Positions 9,074 through 19,017 of a stretch of DNA of 64,000 bases are shown piece by piece (within the stretch, counting starts at the first letter, position 1; the number at the start of each line of letters is the position of its first letter). The notes beneath the pieces were generated by a model. That model was given only the letters and a program-made list of their open reading frames with translations. It was not told the origin of the DNA and did not search any database. The stretch lies in NCBI GenBank assembly GCA_963377175.1, contig CAUJNA010000513.1, positions 611,449 through 675,448 of the forward strand. The letters are read 5' to 3'. This DNA is from Effrenium voratum. Its lineage: Eukaryota > Sar > Dinophyceae > Suessiales > Symbiodiniaceae. The translations under genes were made by a program, and so were the position numbers.

Positions 9074-9712
9074 TAGATGTCTGGCCCACGACAAAATCTT
9101 GGATTCTTGGTTTTCTCGAGGTTTTCTTGGTTTTCCTTGTTTTACTTGGGAATTCTTGGTTTTTGCTGGAAATAAAAAATAACACCTAGTAAATCTTGGT
9201 TTTTTGCTGGAAATCCAAAAAAACCCTAGTAATTCTTGGTTTTTTGCTGGAAATCCAAGAATTCCCAAGTAAAATCAAGAAAACCAAGAAAACCTCGAGA
9301 AAACCAAGAATCCAAGAATCCAAGATTTTCATGTAGATGTCTGGCCCACGACAAAATCTTGGATTCTTGGTTTTTTGCTGGAAATCCAAAAAAACCCTAG
9401 TAAATCTTGGTTTTTTGCTGGAAATCCAAAAAAACCCTAGTAATTCTTGGTTTTTTGCTGGAAATCCAAACAAACCCTAGTAAATCTTGGTTTTTTGCTG
9501 GAAATCCAAAAAAACCCTAGTAATTCTTGGTTTTTTGCTGGAAATCCAAACAAACCCTAGTAAATCTTGGTTTTTTGCTGGAAATCCAAAAAAACCCTAG
9601 TAGTTCTTGGTTTTTTGCTGGAAATCCAAAGAATTCCCAAGTAAAACCAAGAAAACCAAGAAAACCTCGAGAAAACCAAGAATGCAAGATTTTGTAGTGG
9701 ACCAAACATCTA
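9074..9712. mobile_element. Foldback (MITE-like) element with nested inverted repeats
   Basis: The ends are inverted copies. A 28-bp sequence beginning tagatgtctggcccacg lies at 9074-9101 and again at 9334-9361; its reverse complement, with three mismatches, closes the element at 9685-9712. Inside, a 57-bp arm at 9098-9154 pairs with 9260-9316 almost perfectly. The second half (9334-9712) holds a 40-bp array between similar arms. No protein is encoded; open frames across it are repeat artefacts. It sits at the right margin of the viral-like island and interrupts a minus-strand gene there. Confidence 0.8.
9362..9630. repeat. 40-bp tandem array with 80-bp higher-order alternation
   Basis: The phrase ccctag ends at 9400, 9440, 9480, 9520, 9560 and 9600, an exact 40-bp step. 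Successive units alternate between taaatcttgg and taattcttgg, and between aaaaccctag and caaaccctag, so the true period is 80 bp. Each unit carries ggtttttt and aaaaaaacc arms around an 11-base loop, so it can fold as a hairpin. Confidence 0.93.
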
Positions 9713-10185
9713 CCTGAAAATCTTGGATTCTTGGATTCTTGGTTTTCTCGAGGCTTCTTGGTTTTATGTGAAAAATGCTAAAAACCCAAGGAATTCTGAA
9801 GGTTTTACTGCAAAACCATCAAACACCCAGGGAATTCTTAGTTTTTGACTTAGGGATCTATCTGAAAAACATATCAGTTTTTACACTTGTTTTTTTGAAT
9901 GCTTTCCTGTTTTTTTCTAAAAAAAAACATGGGTTTTTGCACATGTTTTGCTAAAACCATTAAAACACACTGGTTTTTCTTAATTTTTCAATGGTTGACT
10001 GTGTTGTTTTTTAATCGAAAACCATAAAAACAGGTGTTTTTTTTCACTTTTTTATTGTCTGCTAATGGTCCCCAACGACTTTTTGAAAGACAACGGTAGG
10101 TCATGCAGGGGGGGGTGACCATATATATATATATGTAATGCATGCATGCTCATATACTGTACGCATACTCTCCAGTTCGACTTGA
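9713..10185. other. T-rich degenerate repeat tract
   Basis: The sequence is made of variants of ttggttttt and aaaaacca, probably decayed copies of the foldback material. It ends near a short (TA)n at 10122-10134. No gene is seen. Confidence 0.5.
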
Positions 10186-10339
10186 GGGATTCGATGTGTC
10201 TGGTCGGCCCGAGGCAAGATCTCCTTTATGGATGTCCCAAAGAACTCGGCGGATCCGCGGCTCTCGGATGTGAAGCGAGGTGAGCTGGAGCGCATCAGGA
10301 AGTGCAAGACCAGCGCGGAGGTCTTGGAGCTACAGCCAG
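10186..10339 (+). CDS. J-domain protein, upstream exon (helix I side)
   Basis: The frame is open from 10186, just after a stop, and carries ATG at 10228 (MDVPKNSADPRLSDVKRGEL). It ends ERIRKCKTSAEVLELQPG, which matches the start of a J-domain, where helix I and a V-L-x-L-x-P-G-A turn precede helix II. The next exon (11062) continues the domain if the intron runs from 10340 to 11061. J-domain proteins stimulate Hsp70 ATPase. Whether translation starts at 10228 or further upstream is open. The donor would be GA, a non-canonical type reported in dinoflagellates. Frames that run on past 10340 enter the intron. Confidence 0.6.
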
Positions 10340-11061
10340 GAGCTGTGGTTCGGCTGAGATGGAGGGGCGTTCCTCCTTACCATCAGTCTCCATGTTCCCT
10401 TCTGAATGAGAAAAGTAGAGCTGGAAGCCATGTCTGCAGCCAGCAGCAATATCATGGTGGTTTCATCAAGCTGCCTCCCAACCTGGAATCTGACTGTTTG
10501 GGGGGCCGTCTAAAACACGCCCAGGTCTCGTGTGTCTATAGCATCTTGACCCTCAGTGTCCTGCAGCAAAAGTGGCGCACGCTTTCTGTTCCCGAAGCTT
10601 ACGACCGCTTTGTTGTCAATTCAAAGAGGACAACGCGCTCAATTTACGACACAGAGCGCAGAACCAGTTTGGAGAAGTGCCCTCAATTGATATCCAACTC
10701 AGCCGACGTCTTGGGAGAAGCAATCACAGCAGATCCTGTTGCGTATCGAGCCCAATCAACGAAAACGTTTGCGCTCTCTGCGGATGGCCGATTTTTCGTT
10801 CCTTTGACTTCGACTGAAACCGAAGGGATGCTTGTCCAACCAGCTTGTGGCCTCAGAACACGTCCACGTCATGGCGCGAAGGCTTGTTCGGCGCTGAGGG
10901 GCGTGTTTCTGAATGAGATAATGGCCACCCATTCCTGGAATCGGATTGTCCTCACTACAATAATAGCAAGCAAAAATATCTTCACTCAGGGATAGCGGGA
11001 CACGCGACCAGACATGTTTTTCTGGATTCAGATGGGTCCGGGCCGAGCTTGACTTGGTCAG

Positions 11062-11157
11062 GAGCAACTGCGTCTGCTGCGCAAAAGGCCTTCTTCAGGA
11101 AGTCTGTCTTGGTACATCCGGACAAGAACGGGTTTCCAGGTGCCACCGAAGCGATGA
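11062..11157 (+). CDS. J-domain protein, downstream exon with the HPD motif
   Basis: After a TTGGTCAG acceptor the exon reads GATASAAQKAFFRKSV, then LVHPDKNGFPGATEAMK. H-P-D at 11115-11123 is the invariant Hsp70-activating tripeptide, preceded by a helix II-like A-F-F-R-K. Joined to the 10186-10339 exon, the order helix I, turn, helix II, HPD is correct. The 3' boundary is uncertain: GC after GAA at 11150, or a few bases later. The remainder of the protein was not found with confidence downstream. Confidence 0.65.
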   Translation, partial: EQLRLLRKRPSSGSLSWYIRTRTGFQVPPKR

Positions 11158-11335
11158 AACTGTGCTGCTATTGGGTTTACTCTTTAGACTTGATCACCTT
11201 TTGGACTTCATGTTTATTTAATGCAGCCGTTTGATGACAACCTAGACCCAGTTAAACGTCCAAATGGTTAAGTGGTTTACAGCAACAGTATGTTGCAGAC
11301 CTGTTGTTCTTGGGTATCCACGTAGGAAGATTTTG

Positions 11336-11454
11336 TCTTCTGCCAGAGAAGCAGCCGAGAAGGGGCGCAGCGATCAACGGCTCGAGGTAGCCTTCGATGT
11401 TGGCGAGGCACCAGCGGAGCTTCCGCAACTCCTCAGCTTTCGTCGGCAAACCAA
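11336..11454 (-). CDS. Minus-strand coding fragment, unknown
   Basis: On the minus strand this patch reads KAEELRKLRWCLANIEGYL, then EPLIAAPLLG. About 27 of 34 third positions are G or C, clearly better than the + strand frames over the same bases. It may be a retroelement fragment or an exon of a gene running opposite to its neighbours. No stop-to-start gene structure is visible. Confidence 0.35.
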
Positions 11455-11978
11455 GGCGGGGAGATGCTGCCGAAAAACTCCCAACTCTCCCGGAGGTGCC
11501 CTGTCCCCAGACTGCTCCAATTGTCCACGTCTTTGAGCGGATCGAACATCTTTGTCCGTGAATCCTGCGATGCTGTGGGGTGATTTGGTTTTGCTTCATG
11601 AGTCAGAGTATTCGCAGAGCATTGCCAAACGTAGTTTCACTGAGAATCAACATGGATGAATCCAGTAGCAGATGCGCCAGCAATCGTAGGGGGAATAGGG
11701 AATGGCCCGGACCAGCAATCCATTGGGCCGCGGGAATGCTGTCTCAGCCAGCCAGAATTTCCGTTTGCCCAAGCAGCAGTTATTTTCGCCGCTTGCAAAC
11801 ACAATCGCCGTCTCAATTCTCGCAGCTTATGTCCTTCAAATCTTGGCTAGCCGTCAAAAACAAGGCGGTTCGCGGGACGAAAAAAGCGGAGAACACTGCC
11901 AATTCATGAGTGCACAGGCATGGCTGATTGAAACAGCCATGCCAAAACATAAAGCAGACACGTGTCCCGGTCATGTCA

Positions 11979-12140
11979 TGCAAGATGGCCAGCCACGGTG
12001 CCGGACGCTCAAGAGTGGTTGCTCGGCTGGAAAACGCTGTACTCCACCCGCCCGTTTTATCGCAGAAAAGCTCGCGAGCACTGCGAAGGTTTCAATTCGC
12101 TCGAGTGGTTGCATCTCAGCCCGCTTGGTCCCTGCAGAGG
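11979..12140 (+). CDS. Coding fragment, unknown
   Basis: A + strand patch with about 70% GC at third positions reads VPDAQEWLLGWKTLYSTRPF, then RRKAREHCEGFNSLEWL. Three overlapping + frames are open here, and only this one shows the host codon bias. It could be an exon or part of the frameshifted unit that follows at 12583. Confidence 0.35.
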
Positions 12141-12582
12141 ATCGCAACTCCCAACAGTGCCTACGGTCCCACCCACCCTGCGCTAGAAAGCTAAGTTATA
12201 CTCAGACATTTGTTTTGGCAAGGTTTTTCTGTGCAAGGTTTTTTTTTTTTTTCTGTGCAAGTTTGTTTGTGTGAATGAGATCTAGCGCAAGAGCCCTTCG
12301 CAATGCTTTCGGGAAAAGTGCCGTTTGGGAGAATCGGCATTGTTCTCGCCGAAGCAGCAAAAATCGGGACCCTCTCGGGCCTTGCGGGCATAGACATTGT
12401 ACACCAACCGTGTCCGTTCAGTCCTCGGCATTCCAGGCATGTAGCTTTTGAATAGCAACAATTGGGCTGCGGAAGTGGTGAGTGCACTTCCTCAGACGAA
12501 CATGGAAGCTCCCAGGCATCTGTGAATGGAACCAAGTCTTCCAAAGGGGTGGAAGCTTCCATGCTAGCCCTGGGGAGGGTAA
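12141..12582. other. Mostly non-coding, one weak coding patch
   Basis: A T-run lies at 12240-12252. A weak + frame near 12305-12425 (SGKVPFGRIGIVLAEAAK) looks protein-like, but its third-position bias is near neutral. Nothing else is supported. Confidence 0.3.
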
Positions 12583-13390
12583 GTCAGCACCTTTCCCACC
12601 TTGGAGGTGGAGCAAGCGGACTTCTGGAAGCTTGACGGTCAGCTAGGCTTCCGTTCGGCCATCACTGCCGAGACCGAAGTGGACGATCCGAAGGCGCGCT
12701 CGTTCTTGGAGTCGGCTTGGAGGCCAGGGTGGCGATTGGTGAGACTATGACTGTGAGAGGGACCGAGAGTCCGAAGATGTTTGAACAGCACTTGGCCAAA
12801 GTGGGCCCAACCCTGGAGGAATGGAGAGATGATGGAGAAAGGGAAGCTGAAAGCTGACAAGGTTTTCAGCATTGAGGCGGTGCGGTACAAGCAGTGGAAG
12901 GCCTATTCCAACGGCGTCCTCCGTGTTATGTTGAACGAGGTCAAGCAGAAGTCGTTTAACACTCGCGGGCAGTTCGGCACTTTCCCAGAGATCACACTCA
13001 CATCCAGTGCTTTGGATGAGGCCATGGCACGCGAGAACGCTGCAATGGGGAGTCTCTTTAAAGACCTGGCGGCTCTTCCCAGATTCAGCTTCAAGCTTTG
13101 CCTTTTCAAGTGCTTTGCATTTTGTGAGTTTGGGGGGAGGGCTCCTGCCTCCAGACGAGGTGGAGAGCGCGCTTTCATTGTGCGGACGGCTCAATGCAAG
13201 TGCGTGAGGTGCCAGGGTGCTGATGGTACCTCAGAATTTGGACAAGCTTGTTCAGTTCGCTGAAGGAACAGCCAGCGCCACTCAGGACACGACTGCTTCT
13301 TGGTCCCTCTGGCTGTTCAACATTGCTTCTTGGGTACCTCCGTTAGTTCAAACCTTTTGCGAAGAAGCCCCAAGAAAAGTTGCCCCAGCA
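12583..13390 (+). pseudogene. Frameshifted single-strand coding unit, unknown (gag-like or decayed gene)
   Basis: Coding-like sequence runs for about 800 bp in + frames that switch at least four times: VEQADFWKLDGQLGFRSAIT (from about 12610), MFEQHLAKVGPTLEEWRDDG (about 12780), then VRYKQWKAYSNGVLRVMLNE (about 12880), PPDEVESALSLCGRLNA (about 13155) and VPQNLDKLVQFAEGTASATQ (from about 13228), ending at TAG 13388-13390. No introns obviously explain the switches. I do not recognise the family. A retroelement structural protein or a retrocopied host gene both fit. The C-terminal part has a Trp-rich SWSLWLFNIASWVPPL hydrophobic stretch. Confidence 0.5.
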
Positions 13391-13678
13391 TAGACATGTT
13401 TGCCAGCTATCACCTGTCGCCGTTGGCGAAAGGATTGACACCTGTGTCAAGAAGCAGTCCTGTCCAGGGCCCTGGTAGGCTTCAATTCGGCAAGAGCATG
13501 CAAGGGCTGCACGGCTCTGCTCGCTTACTGATTTCCTATGGCTCGGTGCCTCAGTTTTGGATGTTGGCCGCTGACAGGGCTAAAAATGCACTGAACCGAG
13601 CTTGGGCACAAGGAATCTACCACCGTAGCCGGGTCAGACGTTTCCAAGGAGGACCCTTCAGGTCTTAAGTCAGCTCAG
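13391..13678. other. Linker, no supported gene
   Basis: A + frame across 13300-13668 is open, but its bias is weak. It may continue the decayed unit to the left. Confidence 0.3.
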
Positions 13679-13766
13679 CACCCGGGTCCCCCCCGAGGGC
13701 GCCGGATCAGACCTCGCTGTGGGCCTTCCGGCAGCGCTACCCCATGGACGACCACGCCTTTCAGCG
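13679..13766 (+). CDS. Exon: first half of 'RYPMDD.AF' motif domain
   Basis: The exon reads APDQTSLWAFRQRYPMDD, then HAFQR, ending in a split Arg codon (CG|G). The intron begins GC at 13767. In frame with the next exon it gives a motif I have seen in many dinoflagellate proteins (F..RYPMD.RAF...VQ..V...F.P...DSDYSA), whose function I do not know. The acceptor CTCAG at 13678 is approximate; the donor is fixed by the fit to exon 14033. Confidence 0.6.
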
Positions 13767-14032
13767 GCTCGGCTGAAGCGAAGAGCCCGCCATGGTTTGT
13801 CTCCGTTTCTGGTTGGCTTCTTAAATGCAACGCTTGAAAGAGCCTCCCAAAAGACACCCCCATGAATGCTTTTCAACTCCATGATTTTTCAACCGTTTTC
13901 TGGACTTCTCAAAGTCAGGCACTGGGGCTGTTTCCCTTCCACCCAGAAACTTGTCTCCCTCAGAAAAAGAGAGCCATCCCCAGCTCCACGCCTTCGGCGG
14001 TGCGCCTTCGATCCGCGATCCGGCTTCGCCAG
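13767..14032 (+). other. 266-bp GC-AG intron
   Basis: It begins GCTCGG and ends CGCCAG. Removing it joins CG to G and restores an Arg codon inside a conserved motif, which is the main support. Confidence 0.55.
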
Positions 14033-14128
14033 GTTCCTGTGCAACGCGCCGGCGCAGGCGCAGCAGATGGTGATGGACTCCTTCGCCCCGCAGCGCCAGG
14101 ACTCCGACTACTCCGCGCTGGCCCGGGG
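14033..14128 (+). CDS. Exon: second half of '...VQ..V...F.P..DSDYSA' motif domain
   Basis: It starts with the G completing the Arg codon and reads FLCNAPAQAQQMVMDSFAP, then QRQDSDYSALAR. Third positions are nearly all G or C. The 3' end is either GC at 14121 or GC at 14129. This is the best-supported junction in the left part of the long exon series. Confidence 0.6.
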
Positions 14129-15190
14129 GCACGGAAGCCCCGAGGGCCGGGTGGAGGGGCCGGGTTTTTGGCGGAAGGGCTCAGGGAAGGGAGGGGGGTG
14201 ACCCGGTTTGTGGAAACCATAGTTAAACAGGTTTGACGGTTTGGATGTCTGGGAAACAAATTTTGGATGCGGCTTTTGTGGATCCACCCCTGTCGGATAT
14301 GAAAAGAGTAATGACAGAGTTCTGAAAAAGGGCCAAAAGGTGGAAACGCGGGTGAAATCCACCAAAGGCGCATCCAAACCGTTTTCTCAACGATGGATAC
14401 CCCAAGAGCCGGTGAGCGAAGCTGAACCGGGCATCCGGTTTGAAGAACCTGGGAGGCAGGGAGAAAAGACGAAGCCGGGGCTTTTTCTGGCAGGTCTGGC
14501 CTGGAACCACCGGTGGGATACGCCGGGTTTCTTTTGTAGATACGGTCTTGGCAGGTTTGGCGGGGTGAGCTCGGTTTGCGGGTCTTTCTTTTCCGAAGCA
14601 TTTGGTGGACAGGGTTTGGTTTTTGAGAGATGCCACTGTGAAGGGTATAGGATCCCACAATTCGAATCCCTTGCGACAGCGTTGGCCGGGGCTGCGGACA
14701 TGAGCTGAGTGGCTCTCCTGAGAGCCGACAGGCAGCACGGTTTGGAGGAACGCCCTCTCCATGTGAATTTGCACGAGAGTAAACGATCACCTTTGTGCGC
14801 AGAGGGTACACTTGGCAGGTTCGATACTTGCAAGGCAGGATTCTTTTTTGGGTTTGAGGTTCCAGAATTCGCGGAGCCAATTTGTGGGGTGGCACTCCGT
14901 GACTATGAAACCATGCGTGTTTGGTGGCGGGTCTAGGGGCTGTTTCGGACATTTTATGAGGTTGGGCGGATGTCTTGATCTGCAGCCAAACGAACTCTTT
15001 GCGTGGGATACATTCCTGGTTCACTTTGAATTCCGAACAGTTAGAATTCTGCGGCTATTTGGGTTTCCATCTGACTTTGCCGGGAACTACCCTCCCACGC
15101 ACATGGTGGCGACACGAGCCGGCTTTCGCCTTCATTTTTGAGTAAAGAGTATCTGCGATTGACCCCAGCCTTTGAACAGAGCCACCCTGT
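14129..15190. other. Intron or intergenic sequence, no gene seen
   Basis: Long frames occur on the minus strand here, but they have neutral third positions and no motif. The text is rich in ggtttgg and gggtttc words, typical of the intron background of this window. Confidence 0.4.
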
Positions 15191-15219
15191 GTGGTTCAGG
15201 CCATGTCAACTTCCCCCAA

Positions 15220-15432
15220 GAAAATAAATGTGACGAGCCGCCGAGGTCATCAACTTCACGCGGCGCTGCAGTGGGCAAGCGCCCCAACCCGCCGCCAAGC
15301 GCCCGCGGATGTTCTGATTTGGGCCGAAACTCCGCCGATGTCCGGGCCGAGCTCCGTGGGATGCTCGGGTTCCTCCGTCGGTTTGCTCAGATGGCGAGGT
15401 TTGCGGGAATTTCCGCCCTGCAGCGGGGTGGT
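15220..15432 (+). CDS. Possible exon, unknown
   Basis: The frame reads CDEPPRSSTSRGAAVGK early and RAELRGMLGFLRRFAQMARF later, with a moderate third-position GC excess. It ends at a TAG. It could be a host exon or a relic; splice sites are not clear. Confidence 0.3.
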
Positions 15433-17889
15433 TAGGGCCAACATGGGCGCGGGGGTGGGGGTTAAAGTTTGTTTGTTTTAGAGCCCGGTGTTTTCGGGTG
15501 CGCGTTTGGGTTGGGTGTTCGGACTGAGAGAACAGGGTCCTCGAAGCCATGCCGGGTCCCTTCTTGTTGCCTTTCAAATGCACGGAAAAGCTGCTTTGCG
15601 GTGTCCTGCTTGTTTCTTAAATCGCAATCCCAGACCACTTGTCATTGAACTTGTGAACGGACGCGGAAAATGAGAACACAGAATTGGGAACCGAGACGAG
15701 GTTTCTACGTTCTAGGGGGTCCGCAGGCTTTTCTTTTCTCACCACCCTGTTACTGTTTCCAAAAGGAACAAAGGTACTGTGGAAAGCTTCATGCCTCGAC
15801 TTTTCTGAGGTCTCTTTTGACATGGTGTGGCTCAAAATCCAAGAGCAAAGGGACCGCAGATTTTATCGTCTATCCATTTGGGCCTCTTTGAGCCGCACCC
15901 CTTTGTTTTGAATCAACCACAACACTTGTTTGTGGGGAAAGGGGAAAGCTGAGGTAGGTCTGCACAAGCCGGCTGGAACCCGTTTCTACAGACCGGCCCC
16001 GGATCAAGCATTTGGCGAGTCAGCCGGAACATGCCATCCAGTTTGAAGTCCGGGCTGCTTCCTTGCGGACATGGATGGTCGCAAAACACTCGAATGGTGG
16101 TCTCTCAGAAGGGGTTGCTCCAGCGAAATGGGTTTGGCTTTCATGAGGGAACCGCCTCCCAAGTGGTTGGTGGACATGAATCCCCACCGAAATGATGCCA
16201 AAGGGTCCCCATCACAATTCTCACTCAAGTGGCGAGCAAACCCAAGCGCAGACATTTGTCGACGGTTGCTTTTGGATTCCCTCTAGCCCGGTTCTATCCT
16301 TAGGCCAGGGATTTTGGGAAGGTCAAGCCCCAAAAGCCCTTTTCTATTGGCTGGTGTTTTGGGGTGGCAGATTGGGATGGCCCCGAAGAAGCAAAGGTAA
16401 CGCAAGAACAAAACCACCCGAATGGTGGTTTCTGCCAAGATGCCGTCTTTTCTTCGAGTTGCTTGGCTTTTTTGGGGGGTGGTGTAAAGACAAAGCCAAC
16501 GGAAAGCCGAAGTCATTTTGGGGGTCCAACCTTGAAAATGACTAAAAGACGCTCTTCACAGCCCAACGAGCCACTTGGCTGACTCGGCCGCGCGAAAGTG
16601 TCGCCCGTCTCCGGACGGCGCACTTTGCGAAACTCCCAACTCGCGTCGGCGTTCGTTTCCCAGCCTGGCCGGAGATACAGCTAGGTGTTTTTGTGTCAGG
16701 GAACCACCTGAAATCTGGTTAGTGCGGCCTTTTCTTTTCCCACCAAGTTTTCATGTCACCCCTTTTCATCACAAGTCACAGCATCGGCAGGTTTTCGTCA
16801 GCCTGGCCTCTGGATGACCCGCGTGTTGTTCTCTGGGTATATGAAAGCCGTGAAAAGAAGTGGTGCTCTCGGGCGGGCGGTTGGTGGCAGGGCTCCCGGT
16901 ATCTCCCCGCTTAAAACTGACCCGTGGGCCCAACTTCAAGTTGGGCGTGCCCTTTTCTTTGGATGGTGCCCTTTTTTGTTCCCGGGAACAAAAGGAAAAC
17001 CAGAGGGTGCCCTATTTTGAGACAACCCCAACTGAGTCTCACTTGCCCAAAACGAGTCTCACCTTTTGGTTTCCCTTGGTCCATAGTCAAGGTTCCAAAA
17101 GGTGAGTCTTCTATCTTCAGGTCCTTTGGTGAGGAGTTTCTTCTCTCGGTGGGCAGATTTGGTTTCGAGGTGGAAGTGCAACTTGCGGCCCCTCGCTCCG
17201 AGGCCCACCCCCAAATCAGCGATGGAACCACAAAAAGGGGCTGCCATGGACACTTAGAGTCTATTTTGCTGCCTGGAACCCCGAAAAGAAGGAGGTTGTA
17301 AAATAGACCCCTATCATAATACTGGGGGGGGGGCTCATTGGGTTTCCCTTCAAGGGAAGACCAAAAGACCACCAATTTTGAGGGTTCCATATATGGATGT
17401 GCCGTTTTTTGAGGGTATTTCTGGTTTTGTGGTTTTAAAGGGAAGCCAAAAGGACCCCCCCCCCATTTTAGGGGGTCCAACCTTAATAAGACACACCCAT
17501 ATTCGTTTAGCATCCTTGTACCTCTTTTTGCGCGGTCCAAGCAATTCGTTTCTCTTGAACCTATGGGGTTCCGGCCAAAACTTAGGGGGAACCGACTGAA
17601 GAACCTCAAAACAGTCACCAGCGGGTTCGCCTGGTACATCCAAAGGGTTAGGTCCACTGTCCACCACTTTCCCTTTTCAATCAACAACGAGGCATGGTCC
17701 CTTTTTTGGCAGGCAATGTAGAGGTGGCTTCTGTAGTTCGGAGGTTTCCTTCTACCCCCAGAAAGCTCCCAAACAAGACAACAAAAAGCACACAAAACAA
17801 AGCAGATGAAAAGCAAAGACCTCCCCCCCCAAAAAAGGAAGAAGAAGAAATAATCACTCGCAAAGGAGCACAAATGAAGGGGAACGACG
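15433..17889. other. Long non-coding tract with dispersed repeats
   Basis: No exon with strong codon bias is seen. Copies of the AAAGGGAAACC repeat family occur at about 17067 (minus), 17334-17385 and 17434-17485. A 339-codon minus frame over 16911-17930 is repeat sequence, not a gene. Confidence 0.45.
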
Positions 17890-18035
17890 GGCAAAAGCAA
17901 AGCTCCGCTCTTTGCGGAGGCTGCGAGCACGCCTGCGGCCGGTGCTGCCTTGGCTCCTGCAAATCAACGGCTCCTCGGCCTTCGGCGAATTCCGGAGTCG
18001 GGAGATCGGGAGAGCGGGAGATCTGGGGCAGGGGT
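17890..18035 (+). CDS. Possible exon, Leu/Arg-rich
   Basis: The + frame reads KLRSLRRLRARLRPVLPWLL, then QINGSSAFGEFRSREIG, with about 33 of 42 third positions G or C. The minus frame over the same bases scores almost as well, so strand is uncertain. Confidence 0.28.
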
Positions 18036-18835
18036 AGCTTGGGGTTTTCTGCGTTTCTTCTTTGCGGAACCTCCAAAAGTGGCAGTTTGAATGGACACCG
18101 CCATCGAATTGTAACTTTTGAAGAGGACATCCAGTTACCCATGTAGCCCTTGCTTGATGATAATTAGTTTAACAAATTGAACCCCTGGTTCTTGCAGAGG
18201 GCAAGAGTATGACTGCTGTCGTACCAAAGGTGTTAAGATAGGAAATCAAACTTTTGTCCATGGAAAAGCGGGCTTTTTCCGCGATACCAAGGGAATTCTG
18301 CCCAAATGACAAAGTTTGCACAGGGGTACATTGTTTTTTCTATGTCCCAAGATGTAACCCTTAGGCTCGAGCGTTTTTGGAGAACCAGATTCGGGGGGGA
18401 AACCAAGCTCGCCATGAGGTAGAGCCTTGACTTGGGGACGGCTCAATCCAGGGTTTGGACATATTGCAAATTCTGAAGATCCCCTGCAGCCCTACCAAAC
18501 AAGGACTTTCACTCGCTACCTTCCTTGGAAAGTTTTAGACATGGCCCATGTTTCTTTTCTGGGCTCCGGAACAGAAGCCCCTGGGCTCCGCTCTTTGCAT
18601 GTTCACTTTCCTCTTCCGCGCATGTTCATCTGGTTCTCAACCACGATTGTCCGTTTATTTTGAAGTTGGTTTAGGGTAACCAAATTCATTGGTCTCAAAC
18701 GTCTCAAACTTGGGGTCCCCTAAAATGGTCGGTTCCATGTGGTTAGTCTTTCAATCACACCGAATTGAAGTAGAATTACAGTAGTGCAAGCAGCTTTGGC
18801 TGCCGTGGGCAGCCGTCCGAGATGCAGTAGTTTGC
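18036..18835. other. Intron-like tract, no gene seen
   Basis: Low coding bias on both strands. No repeat longer than the general background was noted. Confidence 0.35.
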
Positions 18836-19017
18836 TCAGACTTTCCCGCGGTCGGGCGACCTGGCCACGTCCGGCTTCGGGGCACTCGGCTTGGGTGAAC
18901 TCTGGCATCCCACGTCACGCAGCTCTGCAAATTGCGCGTCCTCAGATTCCGATGAGACGAATCCATGGTTTTGCCCGCGGCAAAGGTCATGGATGCCCAA
19001 AGGGGCCTTCCAATGAG
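18836..19017 (+). CDS. Possible exon, unknown
   Basis: After CTCAG the frame reads FPRSGDLATSGFGALGLGEL, then WHPTSRSSANCASSDSDETN, and ends at a TGA. Third positions are GC-rich early and fade later, so the true exon probably covers only the first half. Confidence 0.33.

Noticed and set aside
9362..9630. CRISPR-like array (regular 40-bp spacing)
   Set aside because: There are no unique spacers; the whole unit repeats, and the context is eukaryotic with a foldback structure.
9002..9705. Minus-strand proteins rich in 'GFPAKNQELLGF' repeats
   Set aside because: Translations of the 40-bp array and foldback arms.
10228..10995. Single 255-codon gene
   Set aside because: Coding bias stops near 10340 and the J-domain continues only at 11062; the rest is intron read-through.
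13960..15024. 354-codon minus-strand frame
   Set aside because: Its low end is the shadow of the GC-rich + exon at 14033-14128; the rest has no codon bias.
16911..17930. 339-codon minus-strand frame
   Set aside because: Neutral third positions, no motif, and it runs through dispersed repeat copies.
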